From: Clostridia bacterium
GTDB taxonomy: Bacteria; Bacillota; Clostridia; Oscillospirales; CAG-272
Length of the DNA stretch: 15,577 nucleotides
Assembly (NCBI GenBank): GCA_900753295.1
Contig: CAADYQ010000142.1
Coordinates: forward strand, 1-15,577
Reading direction: 5' to 3'
Shown here: piece by piece, positions 6,415 to 14,492 of the stretch
Numbering within the stretch: position 1 is the first letter of the stretch
Layout of the letters: each line of letters opens with the position of its first letter
Made by a program: the position numbers and the translations under genes
The notes under the pieces: model-generated
Databases searched by the model: none
Seen by the model: the letters and a program-made list of their open reading frames with translations, nothing else
Told to the model about the DNA's origin: nothing

Positions 6415-9400
6415 TCACTGCCCCGATGCCTTGTCGTGCATCGGCTCCTCGCCGGTCTCGGCTTCAATGACATCCATGTCGGAGTAGCACTGCATACCTG
6501 TACCTGCGGGAATGAGCTTACCGATGATAACGTTTTCCTTAAGACCGAGCAGGTGGTCGACCTTGCCCTTGATGGCAGCCTCGGTCAGCACCTTTGTGGT
6601 CTCCTGGAAGGATGCGGCGGAGAGGAAGGACTCGGTCTGGAGCGCCGCCTTGGAGATACCGAGCAGTACCTGCTCGCCCTCGGCATGACGCGCCTCGGTC
6701 TCGCCCTCGGCTATGCGTGCATCTATCTTTGCGTTCTCATCCTCAAACTCGTTGATGGAAACAGTGGAGCCGGTAAGCAGCGGCGTATCGCCTGCGTCGT
6801 TGACGCGCATTTTACGCGTCATCTGGCGGGCAATGACCTCGATATGCTTATCGTTGATGTTAACCGACTGAGCACGGTAAACGCGCTGGGTCTCGCTGAT
6901 GATATAATCGTAAACGGCGTCAAGTCCGAGGATATTCATGATATCCGCCGGGCTCTTGGAACCTTCGGTCAGAGCGTCGCCCTTGGCAACGTGGTCTCCG
7001 CCCTTTACGGTCATGCGGCGACCGTAGGGGATCTGATATCTGACCGACTCGCCGCCGTCTGCGGGAGTGACGATAACGTCCTGAATGTTGGGGTTCTCGT
7101 CGGGAACGATCTCGGCGATACCTTCGATCTCGGACATGATGGCGGGCTTCTTCGGCGTTCTTGCCTCAAACAGCTCCTCAACACGGGGAAGACCCTGTGT
7201 GATATCCGAACCGGCAACGCCGCCGGAGTGGAAGGTACGCATCGTAAGCTGTGTACCGGGTTCACCGATGGACTGAGCGGCGATGATACCGACAGCCTCA
7301 CCCACGCTGACGAGTCTGCCGGACGCAAGGTCGGCGCCGTAGCAATGAGCGCATATACCGTTGCGCGCGTGGCAGTGGATGACCGTTCTGATCTGAACAG
7401 CCTCGATGCCGGCGGCAATTATCTTCTTTACCATGCCCTCGGTGAGCATCACATCGTCGTCCGCGATCATCTCGCCAGTGTTGGGGTCGATAACGGGACC
7501 CATCGTAAAGCGTCCGACAAGTCTGTCTTCAAGGCTTTCGAGCGGCTTGGCGGCGGAACCGTCGGCTATCGCTCTAATCCATGCGCCGTGCGTCGTATCG
7601 CACTTTTCCTCGCGGATTATGACCTCCTGCGATACATCGACCAGACGTCTGGTGAGGTATCCGGAGTCAGCGGTACGAAGAGCGGTATCGGAAAGCGACT
7701 TACGGGAGCTTCGCGCACCCATGAAGTACTCGAATATCTTCATGCCCTCGCGGAAGTTGGACTTGATCGGGATCTCCATCGTCTTACCGTTGGTAGCGAA
7801 CATCGGTCCGCGCATACCGGCAAGCTGACGCATCTGGGTCATTGAACCACGGGCGCCGGAATCAGACATGATCTTGATCGGGTTAAAGGTCGAGAAGCAT
7901 TCCTGAAGGGCGTTCGTGACCTCTGCCGTCGTGCGGTTCCAGATATCGATGACGCGCTCGTATCTTTCCTGCTCGGAAAGCTCGCCGCGCTGATAGAACT
8001 TGCCGATCTTTGCAACGGTGTTCTCGGCGTTCTTGATTATCTCCGACTTCGACTTCGGTATTGTCATATCGTAGACCGAGATGGAGAAGGAGGCGCGGGT
8101 GGAGTACTTGTAACCCATCTCCTTGATGGCATCAAGCATCTTGGCGGTTATAGCCGAGCCGTGCTTCTTTATGCAGGCGTTGATGATAGCGCCCAGCTCC
8201 TTCTTGGTAACGATGAAATCGACCTCAAGGTCAAAGAGCTTTTCTTTATCGTTTCTGTCCACAAAACCGAGGTCCTGCGGAATGTTGCGGTTGAATATCA
8301 TACGTCCGAGGGTGGTGGTGATGGTGCGGGACATCATCACACCGCCTACCTCGCGGTCGTTTCTGATCTTTATCTTAACGTGCAGACCAAGCTGACCGTT
8401 GGCATAAGCCATAATGGCTTCGTTGTAGTCGCGGTATGCTCCGCCCTCGCCGGGTTCGCCCGGCTTCTCCATCGTCAGGTAGTAGGAACCGAGGATCATA
8501 TCCTGCGTAGGAACGGTAACGGCACGTCCGTCAACAGGCTTCAGGAGGTTGTTGGCGGAAAGCATGAGGAATCTCGCCTCAGCCTGAGCCTCGGCGGACA
8601 GCGGAACGTGTACCGGCATCTGGTCGCCGTCAAAGTCGGCGTTGAACGCCGTGCAGACGAGCGGGTGCAGTCTTATGGCTCTGCCGTCAACGAGAACAGG
8701 CTCGAATGCCTGTATCGACAGACGGTGCAGCGTAGGCGCACGGTTGAGCAGCACGGGGTGCTCCTTGATAACGTTTTCAAGCGCGTCCCAGACCTCGTCG
8801 TTGTTTATCTGAGCGCGGTCGATCTTCTTCTGCGCATCCTTTACGTTGGTCGCCTTGCCCATTTCGACAAGTCTCTTGACCACGAAGGGCTTGAACAGCT
8901 CAAGAGCCATTTCCTTAGGCAGACCGCACTGGTATATCTTAAGCGAAGGACCGACAACGATGACCGAACGTCCGGAATAGTCAACACGCTTGCCGAGCAG
9001 GTTCTGACGGAAACGTCCCTGCTTACCGCGAAGCATCTCGGAAAGCGACTTGAGCGGACGGTTGGAAGAGCCGGTGACCGGCTTGCCGCGGCGTCCGTTG
9101 TCTATCAGGGCGTCAACGGCTTCCTGGAGCATACGCTTTTCGTTTCTGATAACGATCTCGGGGGTGTGTATCTCGATGAGCTTTCTCAGACGGTTGTTAC
9201 GGCTGATAACGCGGCGGTAGAGCTCGTTAAGGTCGGAGCAGGCAAAGCGTCCGCCGTCAAGCTGTACCATAGGTCTGATGTCGGCGGGAAGCACCGGGAT
9301 GACGTCAAGTATCATCCATTCCAGCTTGTTGCCGGACTTGCGGAACGCCTCGATGACCTCAAGGCGCTTTATTATGCGAGCCTTTTTCTGGCTCGTTGTA

Positions 9401-9993
9401 TTCTTGAGCTCCTCCTTGAGCGATTCGGCAAGCTCGTCTACGTTTATCGCGGCGAGCAACTCCTTTATCGCCTCGGCGCCCATGCCGACGCGGAACTCGT
9501 TCTCGTACATCTCGCGGTATTCCTGATACTGCTTTTCGCTCAGCACCATTCCCTTTTCAAGCGGGGTCGTGCCGGGATCGAGAACGATGTTCTCGGCGAA
9601 ATAGAGCACCTGCTCAAGCTGCTTGGACGAAATGTCAAGCACGAGAGCCATACGCGAGGGGGATGCCTTGAAGTACCAGATGTGAGACACGGGAGCCGCA
9701 AGCTCGATATGTCCCATTCTTTCGCGGCGGACCTTTTTGGTGGTCACTTCAACGCCGCACTTGTCGCAGATTATAGTCTCTCTCAGGTTGTGGGAATTCT
9801 TATACTTACCGCACGCGCACGCGCCGTCCTTGGTCGGCCCGAATATGCGCTCGCAGAAAAGACCGCCCACCTCCGGCTTGAGAGTACGGTAGTTGATCGT
9901 CTCCGGCTTAGTTACCTCGCCGTGCGACCATGCCCTAATCATTTCCGGGGATGCAAGACCTATTTTGATTGAATCAAATACATTATTTTCCAA
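6415..9993 (-). CDS. rpoC: DNA-directed RNA polymerase subunit beta'
   Basis: 1192 residues. Beta' forms the catalytic clamp of RNA polymerase. Seen: the N-terminal zinc site (Cys59, 61, 76, 79), the catalytic NADFDGD (451-457), the bridge-helix region around SLSDTALRTADSGYLTRR (764-781), the second zinc site (Cys796, 872, 879, 882) and trigger-loop MRTFHSGG (916-923). No large proteobacterial insertion in the trigger loop. The start codon is TTG (9991-9993), eight bases after GGAGG. An out-of-frame ATG lies in between, and no in-frame ATG occurs before residue 18. Unusual residues: Pro460 where QMAVHVP is the common form, and ARSSRKS in place of the common HGARKG at the bridge-helix start. 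It follows rpoB by 20 bases. Confidence 0.98.
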   Translation of the reverse strand: MENNVFDSIKIGLASPEMIRAWSHGEVTKPETINYRTLKPEVGGLFCERIFGPTKDGACACGKYKNSHNLRETIICDKCGVEVTTKKVRRERMGHIELAAPVSHIWYFKASPSRMALVLDISSKQLEQVLYFAENIVLDPGTTPLEKGMVLSEKQYQEYREMYENEFRVGMGAEAIKELLAAINVDELAESLKEELKNTTSQKKARIIKRLEVIEAFRKSGNKLEWMILDVIPVLPADIRPMVQLDGGRFACSDLNELYRRVISRNNRLRKLIEIHTPEIVIRNEKRMLQEAVDALIDNGRRGKPVTGSSNRPLKSLSEMLRGKQGRFRQNLLGKRVDYSGRSVIVVGPSLKIYQCGLPKEMALELFKPFVVKRLVEMGKATNVKDAQKKIDRAQINNDEVWDALENVIKEHPVLLNRAPTLHRLSIQAFEPVLVDGRAIRLHPLVCTAFNADFDGDQMPVHVPLSAEAQAEARFLMLSANNLLKPVDGRAVTVPTQDMILGSYYLTMEKPGEPGEGGAYRDYNEAIMAYANGQLGLHVKIKIRNDREVGGVMMSRTITTTLGRMIFNRNIPQDLGFVDRNDKEKLFDLEVDFIVTKKELGAIINACIKKHGSAITAKMLDAIKEMGYKYSTRASFSISVYDMTIPKSKSEIIKNAENTVAKIGKFYQRGELSEQERYERVIDIWNRTTAEVTNALQECFSTFNPIKIMSDSGARGSMTQMRQLAGMRGPMFATNGKTMEIPIKSNFREGMKIFEYFMGARSSRKSLSDTALRTADSGYLTRRLVDVSQEVIIREEKCDTTHGAWIRAIADGSAAKPLESLEDRLVGRFTMGPVIDPNTGEMIADDDVMLTEGMVKKIIAAGIEAVQIRTVIHCHARNGICAHCYGADLASGRLVSVGEAVGIIAAQSIGEPGTQLTMRTFHSGGVAGSDITQGLPRVEELFEARTPKKPAIMSEIEGIAEIVPDENPNIQDVIVTPADGGESVRYQIPYGRRMTVKGGDHVAKGDALTEGSKSPADIMNILGLDAVYDYIISETQRVYRAQSVNINDKHIEVIARQMTRKMRVNDAGDTPLLTGSTVSINEFEDENAKIDARIAEGETEARHAEGEQVLLGISKAALQTESFLSAASFQETTKVLTEAAIKGKVDHLLGLKENVIIGKLIPAGTGMQCYSDMDVIEAETGEEPMHDKASGQ

Positions 9994-10006
9994 AGCATTT
10001 TCCTCC
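9991..10006 (-). promoter_or_regulatory. rpoC start region: TTG with decoy ATG
   Basis: On the minus strand GGAGG (10002-10006) is followed by AAAATGCT and then TTG (9991-9993). The ATG at 9996-9998 is only three bases from the ribosome-binding site and is out of frame, opening a 12-codon reading frame that stops inside rpoC. The TTG has the better spacing and yields the family N-terminus (VFDSIKIGLASPE). Confidence 0.85.
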
Positions 10007-10013
10007 GGTTGGG

Positions 10014-13000
10014 TCAGTTGTTATCTGACAGATCATCATCGCTGATTCCGTCGTCAAAATCTTCGTCGCCGCCATCTTCCTCATCCATATCCTCGTCGTC
10101 ATCCTCATCGTCAAAGATGAAGTGATCGGCAAAGTCGTCGGGTGTCACCGTCTGACCGACAGCGTCGTCAACGGCATCGGCGTCGTTCTTATTGAGATAA
10201 GGCGACGGCTCGTCAACGCAGACATTCGAAAGCGAAATTTCTTCGCCGTCCTTGTTGAGCACGCGGATATCGAGAGCCAGCGACTGAAGTTCCTTCATAA
10301 GGACCTTGAAGGACTCGGGCACGCCCGGCGTCGGGATGTTTTCGCCCTGAATTATAGCCTCGTAGGCTTTGCGGCGTCCGTTGATATCGTCGGACTTGAC
10401 CGTCAGTATCTCCTGAAGTGTGTAAGCCGCGCCATACGCCTCGAGCGCCCAGACCTCCATCTCACCGAAACGCTGACCGCCGAACTGGGCTTTACCGCCG
10501 AGAGGCTGCTGGGTGATAACGGAGTACGGACCGTTGGAACGGGCGTGTATCTTATCGTCAACAAGGTGATGGAGCTTGAGGTAATACATGATACCCACGG
10601 TTACGGGGTTATCGAACGCCTCGCCGGTACGGCCGTCGTAAAGCACGGTCTTGCCGTCGATGACCTGCAGCTTCGTTTCACCGGTTTCGGGGTTGGTGAC
10701 CTCGCGGGTCTCCTTACCGTCAACATTTTCACCGGGGAATACGTCACGCCACATACCCGCCATCTTCATGCATTCGAGAATGTCCTTCTCGTTCGCACCG
10801 TCGAAAACGGGGGTCATGATCTTCCAGCCGAGCTTGCGTGCGGCAATGCCAAGGTGGACCTCAAGCACCTGACCGATGTTCATTCGGGAAGGAACGCCCA
10901 GAGGGTTAAGAACGATATCAATGGGAGTTCCGTCGGGCAGGAAAGGCATATCCTCGGGCGGGAGTATACGTGATACAACACCCTTGTTACCGTGACGACC
11001 TGCCATCTTGTCTCCGACAGAGATCTTACGCTTCTGAGCAATATAAACATGAACGACCTTGTTCACGCCGGCGGGAAGCTCGTCGCCCTGCTCATGCGAG
11101 AAGGTGCGGACATCAACAACTATACCGGATTCGCCGTGAGGCAGACGGAGCGAGGTGTCGCGTGTTTCTCTGGTCTTTTCGCCGAATATGGCGCGGAGCA
11201 GTCTTTCCTCGGCAGTGAGGTCGGTCTCGCCCTTCGGGGTGATCTTACCGACAAGGATATCGCCGGCATGTACCTCGGTGCCCTTCTTGACAACACCGTT
11301 GATGTCGAGGTTTCTCAGCGCGTCGTCGCCGACGTTCTGGATCTCGCGGGTGATCTCCTCCGGACCGAGCTTGGTGTCTCTCGCCTCGTGGGTGTAGACT
11401 TCAATGTGGAGCGATGTGTAAACATCGTTTCTCACAAGCTTTTCATTAAGCAGAACGGCGTCCTCGTAGTTGTAGCCCTCCCACGTCATAAAGCCGATGA
11501 GAGCGTTCTTTCCGAGCGCGACCTCGCCCTGCGACGTCGCGGGACCGTCCGCTATCGGGTCGCCCGCCGACACCACGTCGCCCTCTCTTACGATAGGACG
11601 CTGGTTGCAGCAGGTACCCTGGTTAGTGCGTTTGAATTTGATAAGCTCGTAAAGATCGCGGTGACCGTCGTCGCAGGCGATAATGATCTTATCCGCCTCA
11701 ACATGAACGACCTTACCGGAGTTCTTGGCAAGCACAACAACGCCCGAGTCTGTCGCCACCTTGTATTCCATACCGGTACCGACTATCGGGGACTCGGTGA
11801 CCATAAGCGGCACCGCCTGCTTCTGCATGTTCGAACCCATAAGAGCACGGGAGTTATCGTCGTTCTCAAGGAAGGGGATCATTGCCGTAGCAGCGGAAAC
11901 GACCATCTTCGGCGAAACGTCCATGAAATCTATCATGTCGCTTGAGATCTCGATGAACTCATTGCGCTCACGTGCCGTGACCTTGGGATTGATGAAATGT
12001 CCCTCGTCGTCAAGCGCTTCGTTTGCCTGAGCTATGATATATCTGTCCTCAACATCAGCGGTCATATAGACGATCTCGTCGGTAACGACATGGCGCTCCT
12101 TATCGACCTTGCGGTAGGGCGCTTCGATAAATCCGTAATCGCTGATGCGGGCATATGTGGCAAGATAGGAAATAAGACCGATGTTAGGACCTTCGGGCGT
12201 CTCTATGGGGCACATACGACCGTAATGGGTGTAGTGAACGTCACGGACGTCGAAGGAGGCGCGGTCACGGGACAGACCGCCGGGACCGAGCGCCGACAGG
12301 CGGCGCTTGTGGGTCAGTTCGGCGAGGGGGTTCGCCTGATCCATGAACTGCGAAAGCTGCGAGGAACCGAAGAACTCACGGATGGCGGTCGCCACCGGAC
12401 GGATATTGATAAGCGCCTGGGGGGTCAGCTTTTCGGTATCCTGCGTGGTCATACGTTCCTTTATTATCTTATCCATTCTCGAAAAACCGATGCGCATCTG
12501 GTTCTGGAGCTGTTCGCCCACCGAACGGATACGGCGGTTGCCGAGATGGTCTATATCATCGGTAATACCTATGTCGTAGGTAAGTCCGAGCATATAGTTT
12601 ATGGAAGCAAAAATATCGTCATGAGTGATGTGCTTGGGGCAGACCTCGGCGATCCTCGCCTTTACCTTTGCCTTTACGGCGTCGATATCGCCGCCGCACT
12701 CCTCCATTATGGAAAGGAGAACCGGCGTGCGCGCCTTCTCACGGACGCCGCAGTCATGCAGGTCGTCGCCTATGAGCTTTTCGGGCCAGCAGGTGTTGTT
12801 GGAGAATACCTTGACATTCACGCCGTTGTCAAGCACAAGTGTGACCTCGTTGACAGCCGCATCCTCGACTGCCTTTGCATCCTCGGGGCTGAGCACCTTG
12901 CCCGCCTCGTAAAGCACCTCGCCCGTGAGGGGGTTCACGATATCGGCGGCAATGCGATGGTTGGCAATGCGGGCGCCGATGGCGAGCTTTTTATCAAATT

Positions 13001-13892
13001 TGTAGCGTCCTACGGGCGCTATGTCATATTTCTTGGGATCAAAGAAATAATTATTGATGAGGTTCATCGCCGCGTCGATCTGAACAGGCTCGTCGGGGCG
13101 GAGCTTCTTGTATATCTCGCGCAGTGATTCCACCGCGGCATCCGAACGGTTGCGCGCGGCAAGATCGTTACTCTCATCCTTTTCAATGGTCGCTCTGAGG
13201 CAGGGATCCTCGCCGAACATGGCATAGATCGCATCATCGTTGCCGATGTCGGATCTGAGCGTGCCGGTGTCGGCATCAAGAGAAAGACCGAGAGCGCGGA
13301 TGAGCATCGTCACCGGGAGCTTGCGGTTTTTATCTATACGGACATTCATCACACCGTTGCTGTCTATCTCATACTCGAGCCATGCTCCGCGGTAAGGGAT
13401 AACTGTGGCGGCATAGGTCTTTTTACCCGTCTTATCTATATCGGATTCGTAATAGATACCGGGTGAGCGGATGATCTGCGACACGATAACACGCTCGGCG
13501 CCGTTTATAACAAAGGTGCCGTTGTCGGTCATGAGCGGGAAGTCGCCCATGTATATATCGGTCTGCTTCACCTCGCCGGTCAGCTTGTTCGTAAGGCGAA
13601 CATTCACCTTCAGCGGCGCGGCATAGTTCACGTCTCTTTCCTTGCACTCCTCCACCGGATACTTCGGCTTGGAGTCAAGAGAATAGGAAATGAACTCGAT
13701 GGAAAGATTGCCGGAGTAGTCTACGATCGGCGATACATCCCGGAGCACCTCCATAAGGCCCTCTTCAAGGAACCACTTGTAGGATTTTGTCTGGATCTCT
13801 ATGAGATTCGGGATTTCAAGCGTCGTTCGCGTTTTGGAAAAGCTTTTACGCAGAACATTTCTGCCAAGCTGCTGGTCTGTGGTATGGACCAT
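10014..13892 (-). CDS. rpoB: DNA-directed RNA polymerase subunit beta
   Basis: 1292 residues. Beta builds the pincer and much of the active site and is the rifampicin target. The rifampicin region GSSQLSQFMDQANPLAELTH begins at 509. Asp518, His528 and Ser533 (E. coli Asp516, His526, Ser531) are the sensitive-type residues. Further conserved blocks are CPIETPEGPNIGLI (561-574), KMAGRHGNKG and GGKAQFGGQRFGEMEVWALE. The ~340-440 region holds a lineage-type extension that starts near VTLVLDNG. The last 43 residues are an acidic tail: 24 Asp/Glu and no Lys or Arg. The ATG at 13890-13892 follows GGAGTGATTGATTAA. First gene of its operon, with its own promoter; rplJ/rplL are not upstream. Confidence 0.98.
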   Translation of the reverse strand: MVHTTDQQLGRNVLRKSFSKTRTTLEIPNLIEIQTKSYKWFLEEGLMEVLRDVSPIVDYSGNLSIEFISYSLDSKPKYPVEECKERDVNYAAPLKVNVRLTNKLTGEVKQTDIYMGDFPLMTDNGTFVINGAERVIVSQIIRSPGIYYESDIDKTGKKTYAATVIPYRGAWLEYEIDSNGVMNVRIDKNRKLPVTMLIRALGLSLDADTGTLRSDIGNDDAIYAMFGEDPCLRATIEKDESNDLAARNRSDAAVESLREIYKKLRPDEPVQIDAAMNLINNYFFDPKKYDIAPVGRYKFDKKLAIGARIANHRIAADIVNPLTGEVLYEAGKVLSPEDAKAVEDAAVNEVTLVLDNGVNVKVFSNNTCWPEKLIGDDLHDCGVREKARTPVLLSIMEECGGDIDAVKAKVKARIAEVCPKHITHDDIFASINYMLGLTYDIGITDDIDHLGNRRIRSVGEQLQNQMRIGFSRMDKIIKERMTTQDTEKLTPQALINIRPVATAIREFFGSSQLSQFMDQANPLAELTHKRRLSALGPGGLSRDRASFDVRDVHYTHYGRMCPIETPEGPNIGLISYLATYARISDYGFIEAPYRKVDKERHVVTDEIVYMTADVEDRYIIAQANEALDDEGHFINPKVTARERNEFIEISSDMIDFMDVSPKMVVSAATAMIPFLENDDNSRALMGSNMQKQAVPLMVTESPIVGTGMEYKVATDSGVVVLAKNSGKVVHVEADKIIIACDDGHRDLYELIKFKRTNQGTCCNQRPIVREGDVVSAGDPIADGPATSQGEVALGKNALIGFMTWEGYNYEDAVLLNEKLVRNDVYTSLHIEVYTHEARDTKLGPEEITREIQNVGDDALRNLDINGVVKKGTEVHAGDILVGKITPKGETDLTAEERLLRAIFGEKTRETRDTSLRLPHGESGIVVDVRTFSHEQGDELPAGVNKVVHVYIAQKRKISVGDKMAGRHGNKGVVSRILPPEDMPFLPDGTPIDIVLNPLGVPSRMNIGQVLEVHLGIAARKLGWKIMTPVFDGANEKDILECMKMAGMWRDVFPGENVDGKETREVTNPETGETKLQVIDGKTVLYDGRTGEAFDNPVTVGIMYYLKLHHLVDDKIHARSNGPYSVITQQPLGGKAQFGGQRFGEMEVWALEAYGAAYTLQEILTVKSDDINGRRKAYEAIIQGENIPTPGVPESFKVLMKELQSLALDIRVLNKDGEEISLSNVCVDEPSPYLNKNDADAVDDAVGQTVTPDDFADHFIFDDEDDDEDMDEEDGGDEDFDDGISDDDLSDNN

Positions 13893-13927
13893 TTAATCAA
13901 TCACTCCATTCAACGTAGTTTCACGCT

Positions 13928-14034
13928 CAAAGCTATGTCCTTTGCTTTGCGCCGCACACGGCAGTCCCCCCGCCGACACGACCCGGACCCGCCGGACAGC
14001 CCCGTGCGATCCCCCCGGAAAGCACCCGCCGCCC
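13928..14034 (-). promoter_or_regulatory. rpoB leader with G-rich tracts and hairpins
   Basis: The predicted rpoB leader is about 186 bases. Between 13966 and 14034 the minus strand has seven tracts of three to six G, including two of six (13966-13971 and 14011-14016). This is a possible G-quadruplex region, though some loops are eight or nine bases. Nearer the gene lie hairpins GCCG-TGTG-CGGC (13951-13962) and CAAAGC/GCTTTG (13928-13949). No known riboswitch or ribosomal-protein leader is recognised. Confidence 0.5.
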
Positions 14035-14084
14035 TTTTGCAAGCCGTTTTTTTGACATATTAAGCGATTATAATGCAGTTTACA

Positions 14085-14113
14085 ATTATATCATTCAAAT
14101 CAAGTCCTGTCAA
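14085..14113 (-). promoter_or_regulatory. Consensus promoter of rpoBC
   Basis: Minus strand TTGACA (14108-14113), 17 bases, TATAAT (14085-14090): a perfect sigma-A consensus. The predicted start is near 14078, giving a leader of about 186 bases. Both the spacer and the flanks are AT-rich. Confidence 0.93.
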
Positions 14114-14183
14114 GTGATTATGCGAAAAAATTAAAAAAATATTTTTCGAACGGCGTATAATATAAAAAAGAAAGCCGAAAATT

Positions 14184-14215
14184 CGGTTTCGCCGTTCCGA
14201 AATATTCCTTGCGGC
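14184..14215. repeat. 32-base direct repeat, copy 1
   Basis: This copy is identical over 32 bases to 14310-14341 (126-base offset). Its last part (from 14199) forms the left arm of the three-way-junction palindrome at 14199-14255. Reading minus-strand frames through the two copies gives the same short peptide, AARNISERRNR; this reflects the DNA repeat and not a protein. Confidence 0.9.
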
Positions 14216-14255
14216 CTCGTCAGCCGCATTCCGCACGGCGGAAACGGAATATTTC
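14199..14255. repeat. Palindromic three-way-junction element upstream of rpoB
   Basis: The outer arms GAAATATTCC (14199-14208) and GGAATATTTC (14246-14255) are perfect 10-base complements. Between them sit two abutting hairpins: TGCGGC/GCCGCA (14210-14215 with 14223-14228, loop CTCGTCA) and TTCCGC-ACG-GCGGAA (14229-14243). Nearly every base is paired, which is unlikely by chance. It lies about 85 bases upstream of the rpoB -35 box. It could be a dispersed palindromic repeat, a non-autonomous element or an untranslated RNA. Confidence 0.7.
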
Positions 14256-14309
14256 CAAAGACACCCGCACTCATCGCGGCGTATAAAGTCAGTTATAAAG
14301 TTAAAACTC

Positions 14310-14341
14310 CGGTTTCGCCGTTCCGAAATATTCCTTGCGGC
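14310..14341. repeat. 32-base direct repeat, copy 2
   Basis: Second exact copy of 14184-14215. Its GAAATATTCC core can also pair with the single GGAATATTTC at 14246-14255, giving an alternative fold. An outer CGCACTC (14266-14272) / GAGTGCG (14342-14348) pair brackets this second unit together with an inner CGGCG/CGCCG pair, so the region looks like two related units in tandem. Confidence 0.9.
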
Positions 14342-14385
14342 GAGTGCGACCGAAAAAAACACGGCATTGATGCGGTCCGAAACGC

Positions 14386-14416
14386 AAAAAACGCCCGGAC
14401 GCTGAATACGTCGGGC
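14386..14416 (-). terminator. Orphan intrinsic terminator, minus strand
   Basis: Minus strand GCCCGACG (14409-14416), loop TATTCAG, CGTCCGGGC (14393-14401, one bulged base), then G and six T (14386-14391). This is a textbook intrinsic terminator for leftward transcription. No leftward gene ends here, because ytvI to the right runs rightward. It would stop antisense transcription from entering rpoB, or it may be left over from an older gene order. Confidence 0.7.
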
Positions 14417-14450
14417 ACACCGCGCAATAAAATCAAATATACCAAATGAT

Positions 14451-14465
14451 CCCGCCTGCGGCGGG
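14451..14465. other. GC-rich hairpin in the ytvI leader
   Basis: CCCGCC-TGC-GGCGGG, six perfect pairs with a three-base loop, 27 bases before the ytvI ATG. Leftward it is followed by an AT-rich stretch (ATCATTTGGTATATTTG) without a clean U run, so it is at best a weak second terminator. Rightward it precedes the ribosome-binding site. Apart from this and the elements listed separately, I see nothing else in 14256-14492; no convincing promoter for ytvI was found. Confidence 0.4.
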
Positions 14466-14492
14466 CAATACATTATTAAAGGAAGAAAACAA

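Noticed and set aside
6346..9972. Long plus-strand open frames (for example 6346-7845 and 8161-9972)
   Set aside because: They lie wholly or almost wholly opposite rpoC, have no family-like motifs, and arise from the skewed codon use of the real gene.
14052..14075. Plus-strand TTGACA and TATAAT as a ytvI promoter
   Set aside because: The spacer is only 11 bases, too short for sigma-A, and it lies over 400 bases before ytvI.
14184..14348. CRISPR array
   Set aside because: Only two repeat copies with a 94-base interval, each tied to palindromic structure, and no cas genes.
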